Assembly: GCA_023665755.1 (NCBI GenBank)
Contig: JAMPDF010000001.1
Coordinates: 201,537-265,536, forward strand
DNA from: Prevotella sp.
GTDB taxonomy: Bacteria > Bacillota_I > Bacilli_A > ML615J-28 > CAG-313
Direction of reading: 5' to 3'
Length of the DNA stretch: 64,000 bases
Position 1 is the stretch's first letter. Each line of letters begins with the position of its first letter. The notes under the pieces were generated by a model. That model searched no databases. It was not told the DNA's origin and saw nothing but the letters and a program-made list of their open reading frames with translations. Position numbers and translations under genes: made by a program. Below are positions 19,209-28,440 of the stretch, one piece after another.

Positions 19209-19353
19209 AAAAACAGGCATATCACGAAAAAACGAGAGAAAAGAACGTGTATATGCCCATTTAAAATACGATGAGAGTATGTTTAAATTACTTTAAAATT
19301 GAAGGAAAGAAGAATGATTCTCTCTCATCGGCTGATTAAGCACTTATATTATA
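19209..19353 (-). promoter_or_regulatory. Promoter and structured leader of the HtrA-like gene (possible attenuator)
   Basis: The minus strand has an extended -10 TGA-TATAAT (TATAAT at 19348-19353). The leader then forms hairpin B, CGATGAGAG / CTCTCATCG (19322-19330 with 19269-19277). Hairpin A follows: GGCATAT, CACG / CGTG, ATATGCC (19251-19257 and 19246-19249 with 19216-19226), and then a T-run. Hairpin A looks like an intrinsic terminator ahead of the protease gene. The GAGAGAGAA of hairpin B can pair with TTCTTTTCTCTC in the loop of A, suggesting alternative folds. No known riboswitch recognised. It could also end the two-component transcript. Confidence 0.6.
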
Positions 19354-19415
19354 TCAAGCTAATGTGTAATTAAACTGATAAAATCCAAAAAAAATAGTAA
19401 ATTTTTGCTAATACT

Positions 19416-20966
19416 TTAATTTTTACTAGAAATTGGCATTTTAAACCAAAATGTGCTCCCTTTTCCAAGTTGAGATTCTACTCCATATGCAAAATGATGG
19501 CATTCAAGTATGCCTTTGACAATCGAAAGACCCAAACCAGAACCTTGAATTGATCTGTGATGTGCCTTATCAATCCGATAATAGCGATCCCATATACAAG
19601 ATAAATCTTCTTCCTTAATACCAATTCCGTGATCGACAACTGCAATTTTCACTTCTCCTTGTTCTACTGTTTGAATAACTTCAATACTGGTAGAACCATA
19701 ACTATAATTGATTGCATTGTGAATAAAGTTATAAACAACTTGTTCTATTTTTTGTTCATCAGCAATAACATCCACTCTTTGATCATATAAAAATTGAATG
19801 TGAATGCCTGTGCTTTCATTGAATTTTTGAATTCGTTCCACTATATCTATTATATCATCCGTAATACAGTAAGTTTGCGACTGCATTTTTACTGTCTTAG
19901 CAGAGAGTTTAGATAAATCAAGCATATCATTAACAAGTAAATTTAACCGACTGACCTCATCAATAATAATTTGCAAATTCTCAGGATTATTTTCACCAGG
20001 AATATCTTTCATCATTTCTGCATATCCCGTAATCATTGTCAGCGGTGTGCGTAAATCATGGGAGACATTGGCCATTAACTCTCGCCTCAAATCTTCAGTT
20101 TTTCGCAGTTCCTCAATCGTATTGTTGAGCGTTTGGTTCAATTCATCGATTTCCAAATAGCCATTGCCCTCAAATACGACATCATAGTTTCCTTTGGCCA
20201 TCACTTTCGCCGTTGCATTTAATCTAGCAATTGGTTTTGATATAGATTTTGATAAAAATATAGCAATAATAGTAGACAAGACAATGACGATAGCACCAAT
20301 ATAAGTCAATTGCATTTTTAAAGTTTTAACGACTGATCCGACTGGTATTAGTTTATTATCCAATATCAATAAATATTCATTTCCATCTGAAAGTTCCACA
20401 AAAGCACAACACATAATTGATTCCGTTCTACCCGATAAATCCTTAACCAACATCCGTTTCGATCGATTCATATCAATCAATTGAACTTTACCAAATCTAG
20501 CATCTGGTAAACTTGAAAAAATGGCATAAAACTTTTTGTAGGAAGCATCACTTGCTTTCCGCCATATCTCACTGATTAACTCATAATCTAGTCCCTCAAA
20601 TGAACTACCAGAATAGGTTTTATAGACTAGATTTTTATCAGCAATAATCAAACTCTCACCACTAGTTGCATATATCGTTGTTTTAGGCTTCCCGTATAAA
20701 TAAATCGCTGTTTCTTCTTCAACTGAAACATTTTCTAGTTCATAGCAAAACGGGTTTTCTGTATCCTTAAAGATACTTAAATCCTTTCCCTTTATCTCTG
20801 AATCAACTTGTGTGATGAGGCCCTCCATCCGGTTCATTTTATTAGAACGATAAATGGTTTCTAGCAAAGTAATTTGAAAGACGATAAAAACGGCTGCAAT
20901 CAGTGCTGCAAATAAAAATATCGTGACAAATAATTTCCACTTTAAACTAATTTGCTTCAGTATCAA
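19416..20966 (-). CDS. Sensor histidine kinase (HAMP-HisKA-HATPase)
   Basis: Membrane sensor that phosphorylates the partner regulator. 516 residues. TM1 is about 13-33, an extracytoplasmic sensor domain fills about 34-215, and TM2 is about 217-240, followed by a HAMP linker. HisKA contains the phosphorylated His in ANVSHDLRTPLTM (about 300). The ATPase domain has N box NFIHNAINYS, G1 VDHGIGIKEED and G2 GSGLGLSIVKGI. It overlaps the regulator gene by 20 bases, so the start is an unusual TTG at 20966 (no in-frame ATG is available before TM1). The signal sensed is unknown. Confidence 0.93.
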   Translation of the reverse strand: MILKQISLKWKLFVTIFLFAALIAAVFIVFQITLLETIYRSNKMNRMEGLITQVDSEIKGKDLSIFKDTENPFCYELENVSVEEETAIYLYGKPKTTIYATSGESLIIADKNLVYKTYSGSSFEGLDYELISEIWRKASDASYKKFYAIFSSLPDARFGKVQLIDMNRSKRMLVKDLSGRTESIMCCAFVELSDGNEYLLILDNKLIPVGSVVKTLKMQLTYIGAIVIVLSTIIAIFLSKSISKPIARLNATAKVMAKGNYDVVFEGNGYLEIDELNQTLNNTIEELRKTEDLRRELMANVSHDLRTPLTMITGYAEMMKDIPGENNPENLQIIIDEVSRLNLLVNDMLDLSKLSAKTVKMQSQTYCITDDIIDIVERIQKFNESTGIHIQFLYDQRVDVIADEQKIEQVVYNFIHNAINYSYGSTSIEVIQTVEQGEVKIAVVDHGIGIKEEDLSCIWDRYYRIDKAHHRSIQGSGLGLSIVKGILECHHFAYGVESQLGKGSTFWFKMPISSKN

Positions 20967-21639
20967 AACGATAACCTACCCTTCTAATTGTGACAATATT
21001 ATCAGCATAACCAGCTATTTTTTTGCGCAATGACTTCATATGAGTATCTAATGTCCGATCATCACCATAATAATCATAGCCCCATATTTTTTCGAGAAGT
21101 TGTTCTCTTGTCACTGCAATATTGGCATTACGAATCAAATACAGCAATAGTTCGTATTCTTTTGGCGTCAATTCAATGCGGTTTCCATCAATATAAAGAA
21201 TATGTGCACCCAAATCAAATTTCAGTGTTTTATATTCTAAAATTTCATTTTTGTCTGCACTTTGCTTTTCATTATTATTTTTTGAGCGACTAAGCACAGC
21301 ATGTACACGCATCATCAACTCTTTTGGAGAAAAGGGTTTCGTTACATAATCATCGATGCCAAGATCAAATCCGTATAGTTTATCATATTCTTCACTACGT
21401 GCTGAAAGCATTATGATAGGCACACTCGAAAATTTGCGAATTTCTTTGACGGCTGAAAATCCATCTAATTCTGGCATCATGATATCCATAATTACCAAAT
21501 CATATTCACCTTGATGTACTTTTTGAATTGCTTCTATTCCATTAGAAGCAGTATCAAATTCATAATTTTCAAATGCAGCATATTTTTTTACTAATTCTCT
21601 AATATGCATTTCATCATCTACGATTAATAATTTCGCCAT
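20947..21639 (-). CDS. OmpR-family response regulator
   Basis: 230 residues: receiver domain (1-115) with acidic pair in LIVDDE, phospho-acceptor Asp in LVIMDIMMPELDG (about 52) and Lys in VTKPFSP (about 102). A winged-helix DNA-binding domain (about 135-228) includes LTPKEYELLLYL and VGYRF. ATG at 21639 has GAGGTG. It forms a two-component system with the overlapping kinase gene. Targets cannot be read off; the HtrA-like protease just downstream is a natural candidate. Confidence 0.95.
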   Translation of the reverse strand: MAKLLIVDDEMHIRELVKKYAAFENYEFDTASNGIEAIQKVHQGEYDLVIMDIMMPELDGFSAVKEIRKFSSVPIIMLSARSEEYDKLYGFDLGIDDYVTKPFSPKELMMRVHAVLSRSKNNNEKQSADKNEILEYKTLKFDLGAHILYIDGNRIELTPKEYELLLYLIRNANIAVTREQLLEKIWGYDYYGDDRTLDTHMKSLRKKIAGYADNIVTIRRVGYRFDTEAN

Positions 21640-21656
21640 AATTTCACCTCTTGCCT

Positions 21657-21665
21657 ATTATACCA
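21657..21665 (-). promoter_or_regulatory. Extended -10 promoter of the two-component operon
   Basis: Minus strand TGG-TATAAT with TATAAT at 21657-21662, 18 bases before the regulator ATG; hence a very short leader. Confidence 0.65.
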
Positions 21666-21749
21666 TAATTTTGTTATTTCTTCGTGAAATTTAACTGAAT
21701 TTTTCGTTATTTATCACTAAATATGAAAGCGATATCTTTTTCGTTAATT

Positions 21750-21778
21750 TTGACGCATTAATATTTTTCTGGTATAAT
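21750..21778 (+). promoter_or_regulatory. Sigma-A promoter of the MATE gene
   Basis: TTGACG (21750-21755) - 17 bases - TATAAT (21773-21778) preceded by TGG. Near-consensus, 26 bases before the gene. Confidence 0.9.
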
Positions 21779-21804
21779 CGATTGATAAGTATTTTGGAGG
21801 TATT

Positions 21805-23235
21805 ATGGAAAATATAGAAAAAAATAATTCAAAACAATTTACAAAAGATAACAAAATGCGCACTACCCCAATTGGAAAATTACTTTTTACAATGGCATTA
21901 CCAGCCATTTTTTCAATGCTTGTACAAGCCTTATATAACGTAGTAGATAGCCTCTATGTATCTAGGATTAGTGAGCACAGCAATAACGAACTGAATGCTT
22001 TAAATTATGCTTTTCCGATTCAAATGATTTGTTTAGCCATTTCTCTAGGGATTGGTATTGGTGCAAGTTCAGTCATTTCAAGAAGACTTGGTGAGCGTAA
22101 TCAAGAAAGTGCTGATTTAGCCGCCAAAACGGGAATTGTCCTATCGATTATTGCCTACTTTATTACACTAGCTTGTAGCTTTTTTGTACCTACCTTATTT
22201 ATGAAAATCTATGCCGATTCAAATGAGGTCAAAGCCCTTTCAATTCAGTATTTGAGCATTGTAATGGCATTTAGTATTGGCAGTTATCTAGAAGTCACTA
22301 TTACCAAAATTCTTCAAGGAACAGGAAATATGATTGTTCCTATGCTTTCACAACTGATTGGTGCAATTACCAATATTATCCTTGATCCTATCTTTATTTT
22401 TGAGCCAGGACAAGGATTAGGCCTTCCTTTTGGTTTAGGTCTAGGTGTTGCGGGCGCTGCCATTGCTACTGTGATTGGACAATGCGTTGCTGGAACATTT
22501 GTCATTTGTGTTATTGTATTTAAAAAACAACAAGTTAATTTTAATCTAAAAACGTTCCGCTTTGAAGGCAAGACCTTAAAGGATATTTTCAATGTTGGTT
22601 TATCTGTTGCTATTATGAATTCAATCAATGCCCTCACAACCATTATCCTCAATCTGATTTTGTCGTCAGATGGTGTAACCATTCTAGGCACCTATTTTAA
22701 AGTTCAATCTTTTATTTTTATGCCTATATTTGGATTAACCCAAGGTGCAATGCCTATTATGGGATATAATTTTGGCGCAAGACTAAAACATCGTTTCTTA
22801 AAAACAGTACAGTTGTCGTTAATTGTTTCGTTAAGTGTGATGACTTTAGGACTTCTTCTTTTTCAATTTGGATCTAAATGGATTGCTAGTGCATTTCAAC
22901 TTGGTGATACAACGCCACTTGCAGTTCAAGCATTTCGAATCATTAGTATTTGCTTTATTCCTGCAGCTATTTCTATCATCATTTCATCTATGTTTCAAGC
23001 CATTGGTCATGGTTATAAGTCTATGTTAATGAGTCTTTTACGACAAGCTGTCATTTTGATTCCTTGTGCTCTGCTCCTTAAACTCATTACCCATTCTGAT
23101 CAAGCAGTATGGTGGTCCTATCCTATTTCCGAAACACTCTGTTGCCTTATTTTTGTTGTTGTGGCACTGATTACAATCCGAAAAATATCATCACATTTTT
23201 CTACATCTCATCAGATGGAAACGGACTTATTATAA
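21805..23235 (+). CDS. MATE family efflux transporter
   Basis: A 476-residue transporter with about twelve hydrophobic segments and the two-half MATE pattern. The first half begins PIGKLLFTMALPAIFSMLVQALYNVVDSLYVSR, and GLSVAIMNSINALTTIIL opens the second half. Members export drugs or metabolites using Na+ or H+. ATG at 21805 has GGAGG at proper distance. It is a single-gene unit with strong promoter and terminator, divergent from the two-component system. Substrate unknown. Confidence 0.93.
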   Translation: MENIEKNNSKQFTKDNKMRTTPIGKLLFTMALPAIFSMLVQALYNVVDSLYVSRISEHSNNELNALNYAFPIQMICLAISLGIGIGASSVISRRLGERNQESADLAAKTGIVLSIIAYFITLACSFFVPTLFMKIYADSNEVKALSIQYLSIVMAFSIGSYLEVTITKILQGTGNMIVPMLSQLIGAITNIILDPIFIFEPGQGLGLPFGLGLGVAGAAIATVIGQCVAGTFVICVIVFKKQQVNFNLKTFRFEGKTLKDIFNVGLSVAIMNSINALTTIILNLILSSDGVTILGTYFKVQSFIFMPIFGLTQGAMPIMGYNFGARLKHRFLKTVQLSLIVSLSVMTLGLLLFQFGSKWIASAFQLGDTTPLAVQAFRIISICFIPAAISIIISSMFQAIGHGYKSMLMSLLRQAVILIPCALLLKLITHSDQAVWWSYPISETLCCLIFVVVALITIRKISSHFSTSHQMETDLL

Positions 23236-23245
23236 TAAATTATTC

Positions 23246-23278
23246 AAAAGGTATTCTATACCTTTTGACTTTTTTTTA
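23246..23278 (+). terminator. Terminator after the MATE gene
   Basis: Perfect stem AAAAGGTAT / ATACCTTTT (23246-23254 with 23258-23266) and an eight-T tract. Confidence 0.9.
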
Positions 23279-23284
23279 TATCTT

Positions 23285-23313
23285 TTGCAAAAATATGCTA
23301 TTTTTGATATAAT
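23285..23313 (+). promoter_or_regulatory. Sigma-A promoter of the MFS gene
   Basis: TTGCAA (23285-23290) - 17 bases - TATAAT (23308-23313). It shows that translation cannot begin before 23320, which fixes the MFS start at 23345. Confidence 0.85.
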
Positions 23314-23344
23314 ATGGATATCAATATGTAAACGAGGAGAATTT

Positions 23345-24772
23345 ATGGAATTAGAAGAAAGAAAATTGAAATTAAATACAAAAAATACGTTATATATAGG
23401 ATGTGCCTTTTTTTCCATTTTAATGCTTTGGCAAATGTATAACAATTATTGTCCCTTATTTCTAGACTACTTATTGCGTGATCAAACTGGAAAGAGTAAT
23501 GAATTTATTATTGGTATTATTATGGCCTCCGATAATGCTTTAGCTATTTTTATGCTTCCATTATTTGGTGCCTTATCCGATAAGACTCATACCAAAATGG
23601 GAAAACGAATGCCTTATATTGTAATTGGAATGATTTTATCCGCATTATTATTCCCAATGATTGCGGTGATGTTTTACTTACATTCTTTGGCTGGAGTTAT
23701 CATTATGATGGCACTTATCTTGATTATTATGAATATGTATCGTAATCCTGCTGTTGCGTTAATGCCTGATGTCACTCCGAAACCCCTTCGTTCAAAGGCC
23801 AATGGAATTATCAACTTTGTAGGTTATCTTGGAGCTATTCTTGCTGGTGGGCTAGCTATGTTTTTAAAAATTGCTGATAATTCAAAGGTACAAAACTGGG
23901 AACCTACCAAACCAGAAAATGCTATTATTGCATTTTGCATTGCTAGTGCATTTATGGTAATTGCTTTAATTATTTTATTATGTAAAGTCAATGAAAATAA
24001 ATTACTTCAAGAAAACCAGGAGGACATTGCCTATGGCGAAAAACAAAGTGAGGCTATGGGAGAAATTGCAGAAGACAAACCTCTAAGCAAAGCAGACAAG
24101 AAAAACCTTGTGATTTTAATATTAGGTATCTTGTTTTGGTATATGTCATTTAATGCCATAGAAACTTTCAATAGTCTATTTTGTAAAAATATTTTATTAG
24201 ATGAAGGAATTGCTTCTACTATTGTCATTATTTTAACCGTGTCTTCTATTATTACTTTCTTAACTTCTATTAATCTTCCAGCTAAAATTGGTCGAAAAAA
24301 TACCGTACTACTAGGTATTGCCGCTTTAGTGATTGGCTTTTTAGGTATTTTGATTTATTTATTTGCAAATGGTGTTTTTAGTGATGGCTATCATGAAAAG
24401 ATTGTTGCCAATAACAACCAACTTTTCTTTAGCGTGATTCCAATTTATCTACTCATTGTGATATGTGGCGCTGGATGGGCTCTCATCAATGCTAATTCGT
24501 ACCCTATGATGGTAGAAATTTCAACTAGTAAAACAATAGGGAAGTTCACTGGTTATTATTATACTGTATCTATGGTAGCACAAACCATCACTCCTATTTT
24601 AATTGGACTCATTATGTATAATAGCCAAGCTAGTTTAAAATTACTCTATATTTATTCAGCTATTCTTATGGTTTTGGCCTTAGTGATTATGCTTTTTTAT
24701 CAAGAAAAAAGGAAAACAAAAAGCAAATCAGAAAAGAAAAATATTGGTTTCGATGCTTTAGATATTGATTAA
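23345..24772 (+). CDS. MFS transporter, SLC45/GPH-like
   Basis: A 475-residue transporter with twelve hydrophobic segments. It has the MFS loop 2-3 motif in LFGALSDKTHTKMGKRMPYI (about 78-97) and a repeat-like signature in the second half (NLPAKIGRKNTVLLG). The pattern fits the SLC45 sugar-cation symporter group more than drug exporters; the exact substrate is open. A cytoplasmic central loop (about 215-255) is charged. The open frame extends upstream, but the ATG at 23345 has GAGGAG, and the upstream part overlaps the promoter. Confidence 0.88.
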   Translation: MELEERKLKLNTKNTLYIGCAFFSILMLWQMYNNYCPLFLDYLLRDQTGKSNEFIIGIIMASDNALAIFMLPLFGALSDKTHTKMGKRMPYIVIGMILSALLFPMIAVMFYLHSLAGVIIMMALILIIMNMYRNPAVALMPDVTPKPLRSKANGIINFVGYLGAILAGGLAMFLKIADNSKVQNWEPTKPENAIIAFCIASAFMVIALIILLCKVNENKLLQENQEDIAYGEKQSEAMGEIAEDKPLSKADKKNLVILILGILFWYMSFNAIETFNSLFCKNILLDEGIASTIVIILTVSSIITFLTSINLPAKIGRKNTVLLGIAALVIGFLGILIYLFANGVFSDGYHEKIVANNNQLFFSVIPIYLLIVICGAGWALINANSYPMMVEISTSKTIGKFTGYYYTVSMVAQTITPILIGLIMYNSQASLKLLYIYSAILMVLALVIMLFYQEKRKTKSKSEKKNIGFDALDID

Positions 24773-24777
24773 TGAAC

Positions 24778-24815
24778 AAAGACTATATTTTCAAAATGAA
24801 AATATAGTCTTTTTT
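24778..24815. terminator. Bidirectional terminator between MFS and U32 genes
   Basis: Stem AAAGACTATATTTTC / GAAAATATAGTCTTT (24778-24792 with 24798-24812), with T-run on the plus side and A/T symmetry. It serves the convergent MFS and U32 genes. Confidence 0.9.
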
Positions 24816-27006
24816 ATCTATTCAACTGATTCAAAACTTGTTTTACTTCTGCTTCCGTTTCGATTGTAAATACCAATAAAAAACAATGTATGCCATGTAG
24901 TTTTAATTTTTTTTGGTAACGTAGCCAATTGCGAATATGGCAATCAAGTATGCGCAGACTACATCCGTGTCTTTTATCTGGCAAAATAGGAAATTGATTT
25001 CCATATTCATCGGCTAGAGCATATTGCCCTCGACATGCACCACATTGTTTTTTCTCATATCCTTTGATTTTAGATATCATACAATGCTGCGTAGCCATTA
25101 CATCCATTCTACCATATATCATAACGCCTATATCGATAGGTAATTGATCTACTTGAAATTGACAAACTTGATCAACGGATAATTCATTGGACAGATATAC
25201 ACACCGCATACCAAAATGAGCTAAAAAGCATACAGCCTCAGAATTGACTACATTTAGATATGGTGAAACTACCTTACCACTAGCGAGTTGACCCAAATTA
25301 TGAATCAATCCATCTGCATCCTGAACGATATGTAGGCGATTGTAATTTTGATGTTCGCTCTCATAATCAGTATAAATCGTTGTTATCCCCCACGTTTGAC
25401 ATATCTTTGCCTGTTCTTGTGTGTGCACAACTGCTTCTATTTGAATATGATGGGAAATGTCATCTAAAACTGGTTCAAAATAAGGCTCTACTACTTTGAG
25501 TTGAGTAGTCAAAATGGTGCGATTAAGAGCATCAGTTGCCTTCCTGCGGATTGCATTAAGCTCTTTTATAGATATAAAAGCAACTTGATCATAATCTATT
25601 GTACAATGACGCAAAACAAAAGGAGTATCTTTCATTTTATCTAATTTTTCTAGTAAAAATGATTCTGCGATAGGTTGCTTGGCTCGTTCTTCGATGGTCT
25701 CCCCTTGAACGATAACCTGGTGTATGCCATCGCTTAACTTTAAGGAAATGGGATATTGCAATCTTATGAACAAATGAGCATCCACTGGAAAACGAATTGG
25801 TTCTTCTTTTATTTGCGTTTCTAATTCTTGCTGAAGCAGGCTACTTTGAGTTTTGACAACTTGAGATCCTACTTTCTGCTTATGTGCCATTTGAATACGT
25901 ACCGTTTCACCAGGATATGCTATTTCACGCTTTTCTTGATTGACATAAAATGTTGATAGAATAAAACCTACTTCTTCCTTCCCCTTGATTCGAATGGCAT
26001 CCTTTACACATAATGGTGCACTAAGCAGAATATCTATTTCATTTGGGCGAACCCTAGTTATTTTCCCCAAGTATGATCCTTGATGATTGACATCAACCAC
26101 ATTGGTTAATTGAGCATTATTTTCATATAAGAGATATCCTTTTGTAAATTGTCGATTAAATACTGTATACAAATCAGTTGATTCTTTTTGGCTGAAGTCA
26201 TCATATGTTCCTGTTTCGATTGCATCCAATGCTTGGCGATAATTTTTGACAACACAATAGACATAAGCCTTGCTTTTCATTCTACCTTCAATTTTGAAGG
26301 AACATGCACCACTTTGTATTAATTCCTTCAAATGGGAAAGTGTATTCAAATCTTTCATGGAAAGAAGAGACATTTTCTTAGAAATGGCATGACTATTTTC
26401 TAATAATGTATATCGTTTTCGACAGGGTTGTGCGCATTGTCCCCTATTTCCACTTCTTCCACCAATAGTATAGCTCATCAAACAATTGCCAGATGACGCA
26501 AAACAAAGTGCACCATGCACAAAGATCTCTACTTCAATCCCCGTTTGTACGATAGCATGTACTTGTTCAAGTGATGCTTCACGGGCTAATACAACCCTTT
26601 TCACACCAACATTTTTTAAAAATTGGGCTCCTTTTGGATCATAAATATTCATTTGCGTAGAAGCATGTACTTCAAAATCTGGATAATGACTTCTAATATA
26701 ACGCAATACCCCTAAATCTTGAACAATCAAAGCATCTACACCAATTTCATATAAAAATGATACATACTCAATTAAAGTAGACCATTCTTCTTGATATACA
26801 ATGGTATTAACCGTTATATAGATTTTGACACGACGAAGATGCGCATAAATTATAGCCTCTTTCAATTCTTCTTCAGTAAAATTGGGTGAAAAAGATCTTG
26901 CGCCAAACTGTTTTCCCGCCAAATATACTGCATTTGCACCTGCTTGCACGGCCACCTTTAGTGTTTCAAAATCTCCAGCTGGTGCCAGTAATTCAATTTT
27001 TTTCAT
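24814..27006 (-). CDS. U32 family peptidase / rRNA hydroxylation type protein
   Basis: A 730-residue protein with an N-terminal U32 domain: KIELLAPAGDFETLKVAVQAGA at the start, EIFVHGALCFASSGNCLMSYTIGGRSGNRGQCAQPCR near 165-200 with the conserved cysteines. A DUF3656-like region follows, and a C-terminal Cys pair (KKQCGACRGQY). Relatives include RlhA, which hydroxylates 23S rRNA C2501 in E. coli, so an RNA-modification role is more likely than proteolysis. The preferred start is the ATG at 27006 (AAGGAG plus 5 bases), not the GTG two codons upstream which touches the SD. It ends an operon with nucleotidase, DegV and acetyltransferase genes. Confidence 0.9.
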   Translation of the reverse strand: MKKIELLAPAGDFETLKVAVQAGANAVYLAGKQFGARSFSPNFTEEELKEAIIYAHLRRVKIYITVNTIVYQEEWSTLIEYVSFLYEIGVDALIVQDLGVLRYIRSHYPDFEVHASTQMNIYDPKGAQFLKNVGVKRVVLAREASLEQVHAIVQTGIEVEIFVHGALCFASSGNCLMSYTIGGRSGNRGQCAQPCRKRYTLLENSHAISKKMSLLSMKDLNTLSHLKELIQSGACSFKIEGRMKSKAYVYCVVKNYRQALDAIETGTYDDFSQKESTDLYTVFNRQFTKGYLLYENNAQLTNVVDVNHQGSYLGKITRVRPNEIDILLSAPLCVKDAIRIKGKEEVGFILSTFYVNQEKREIAYPGETVRIQMAHKQKVGSQVVKTQSSLLQQELETQIKEEPIRFPVDAHLFIRLQYPISLKLSDGIHQVIVQGETIEERAKQPIAESFLLEKLDKMKDTPFVLRHCTIDYDQVAFISIKELNAIRRKATDALNRTILTTQLKVVEPYFEPVLDDISHHIQIEAVVHTQEQAKICQTWGITTIYTDYESEHQNYNRLHIVQDADGLIHNLGQLASGKVVSPYLNVVNSEAVCFLAHFGMRCVYLSNELSVDQVCQFQVDQLPIDIGVMIYGRMDVMATQHCMISKIKGYEKKQCGACRGQYALADEYGNQFPILPDKRHGCSLRILDCHIRNWLRYQKKLKLHGIHCFLLVFTIETEAEVKQVLNQLNR

Positions 27007-27053
27007 ATTCACTCCTTAAGAAGAAATACCATTAGCTAACTAATGGTATTTTT

Positions 27054-27503
27054 CTATTGCGTTTCTTTCGCCAATGTTTTTGCAAAACATATGATTCGAT
27101 TGGCTTCTTGAAATCCCATTGCAAGATGAAATTCTAAACTACTATGATTTTCCAATATACAATCACTTGCAAATTCCAAACAACCTTTTGTTTTGGCCCA
27201 ATTTTCACATGCCAAAAGTAATTCTTTCGCATATCCCCTATTTCGATAATTTTCTTTTACAAAAATACCTTCTAAATAGCCTACTGGGCTCGTTTTTGTT
27301 CCTTCTACATAATCATATCGCAATTGACATTGTGCAAATCCAACTGCAATATGCCCATCATATTTTAAGAAAATCTGTCCATCATCTTTTGTAATCAAAT
27401 GATAAAATTCTTCTTTTAATTCTGTTATATTAGAATTTTCCCATAACAGACTCGCTAATTCTGTTATTTCTTCTATATCTTTTCTATCCGCTTGTCGAAT
27501 CAT
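27054..27503 (-). CDS. GNAT acetyltransferase, AAC(6')-I-like
   Basis: A 149-residue GNAT protein. The acetyl-CoA site is VKENYRNRGYAKELL (about 90-104). The run YDYVEGTKTSPVGYLEGIFV, then FASD, and HLAMGFQEANRIICFAKTL closely follow the pattern I remember for chromosomal aminoglycoside 6'-N-acetyltransferases of the Salmonella AAC(6')-Iy and Acinetobacter types. It would acetylate the 6'-amino group of kanamycin, tobramycin or amikacin, or a natural substrate. No mobile element flanks it, and its base composition matches neighbours. Activity and resistance are inference. Confidence 0.85.
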   Translation of the reverse strand: MIRQADRKDIEEITELASLLWENSNITELKEEFYHLITKDDGQIFLKYDGHIAVGFAQCQLRYDYVEGTKTSPVGYLEGIFVKENYRNRGYAKELLLACENWAKTKGCLEFASDCILENHSSLEFHLAMGFQEANRIICFAKTLAKETQ

Positions 27504-27548
27504 GTTATACCTTCTAAAATCTTGATTTTTTTCACTTGCACAATCAAA

Positions 27549-28436
27549 CTAATCGACTATATTTTCTGCTTTTTTCACCATTTCATCTTTCATAATATAT
27601 AAAATGCCAATGGTATTTTTTCCACAATGAGAACCAATGACGCACCCCGCCACAGTTTCATAGATATGCTCAATTTCTCCTGCTACGTCTTTAATCAAAC
27701 CTCTAATATAATTTGCCCCTTCATACGCAAACGTGTGAGTAATAAATACAAATTCTTTATCAATTTTATCAAAATCTTGAAGGAACATCTGGGTCATTCC
27801 TCTTTGCGCCTTAGTAATGCTTCCTATAAATTTGGCACCTACTTGCATTGTTTTTTCACGCACAACAATCATCGGCTTTACACGTAATACTTTGGAAAAA
27901 GCAAATTGTACAGCAGTACAACGTCCTCCTTTGTACAAATAGTCCATAGTATCAATGACAAATTGTGATTTCACTCTTGGTACAATTGCTTCTAACTGGG
28001 TAGCAATCTCTCTAGCAGAAAAACCTTCATCCCGCATTCTTGCGGCCTTTAACAATAATAACCCTATACCCGTTGATAAATTACCGCTATCTACTACAAA
28101 TATTCTATTAGAATCGAGTTCTTCTCTAACCAAAGTGGCAACTTGAAAAGTGACAGACATTTTAGAGCTAATTCCTGTATATACAATATCATATCCAGCA
28201 TCTAAATACTGTTGAAAAAAGGATTTGATTTCCCCGTAAGAACAAGCAGATGTGGTTGGTAGTTTTCCTTCTTTTTCCACTTGATGATACAGTTCTTCAA
28301 GAGTGATATTGACACCATCATCATAACTATTTTCACCAAAATTCACGTGTAAAGGAATTGTATCAATGTGATATGCATCTAGTAAAGTCGCACCTAAATC
28401 ACACGTACTATCTGATAATATCGCTACCTTATTCAT
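27549..28436 (-). CDS. DegV family fatty acid-binding protein (FakB-like)
   Basis: A 295-residue protein of the DegV family. The opening VAILSDSTCDLGATLL carries the conserved SDS/T-C-D motif that binds the fatty acid carboxyl. SACSYGEIKSFFQQ and the GRCTAVQFAFSKVL region are also typical. FakB proteins present fatty acids to kinase FakA for phosphorylation and phospholipid synthesis. No fakA gene is nearby. ATG at 28436 has AGAGG inside the end of the nucleotidase gene, 4 bases from its stop codon, so the two are co-transcribed. Confidence 0.93.
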   Translation of the reverse strand: MNKVAILSDSTCDLGATLLDAYHIDTIPLHVNFGENSYDDGVNITLEELYHQVEKEGKLPTTSACSYGEIKSFFQQYLDAGYDIVYTGISSKMSVTFQVATLVREELDSNRIFVVDSGNLSTGIGLLLLKAARMRDEGFSAREIATQLEAIVPRVKSQFVIDTMDYLYKGGRCTAVQFAFSKVLRVKPMIVVREKTMQVGAKFIGSITKAQRGMTQMFLQDFDKIDKEFVFITHTFAYEGANYIRGLIKDVAGEIEHIYETVAGCVIGSHCGKNTIGILYIMKDEMVKKAENIVD

Positions 28437-28440
28437 TGAA

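Noticed and set aside
22314..22691. 125-residue open frame antisense to the MATE gene
   Set aside because: Pro/Arg-rich shadow of the transporter; no promoter or SD on that strand.
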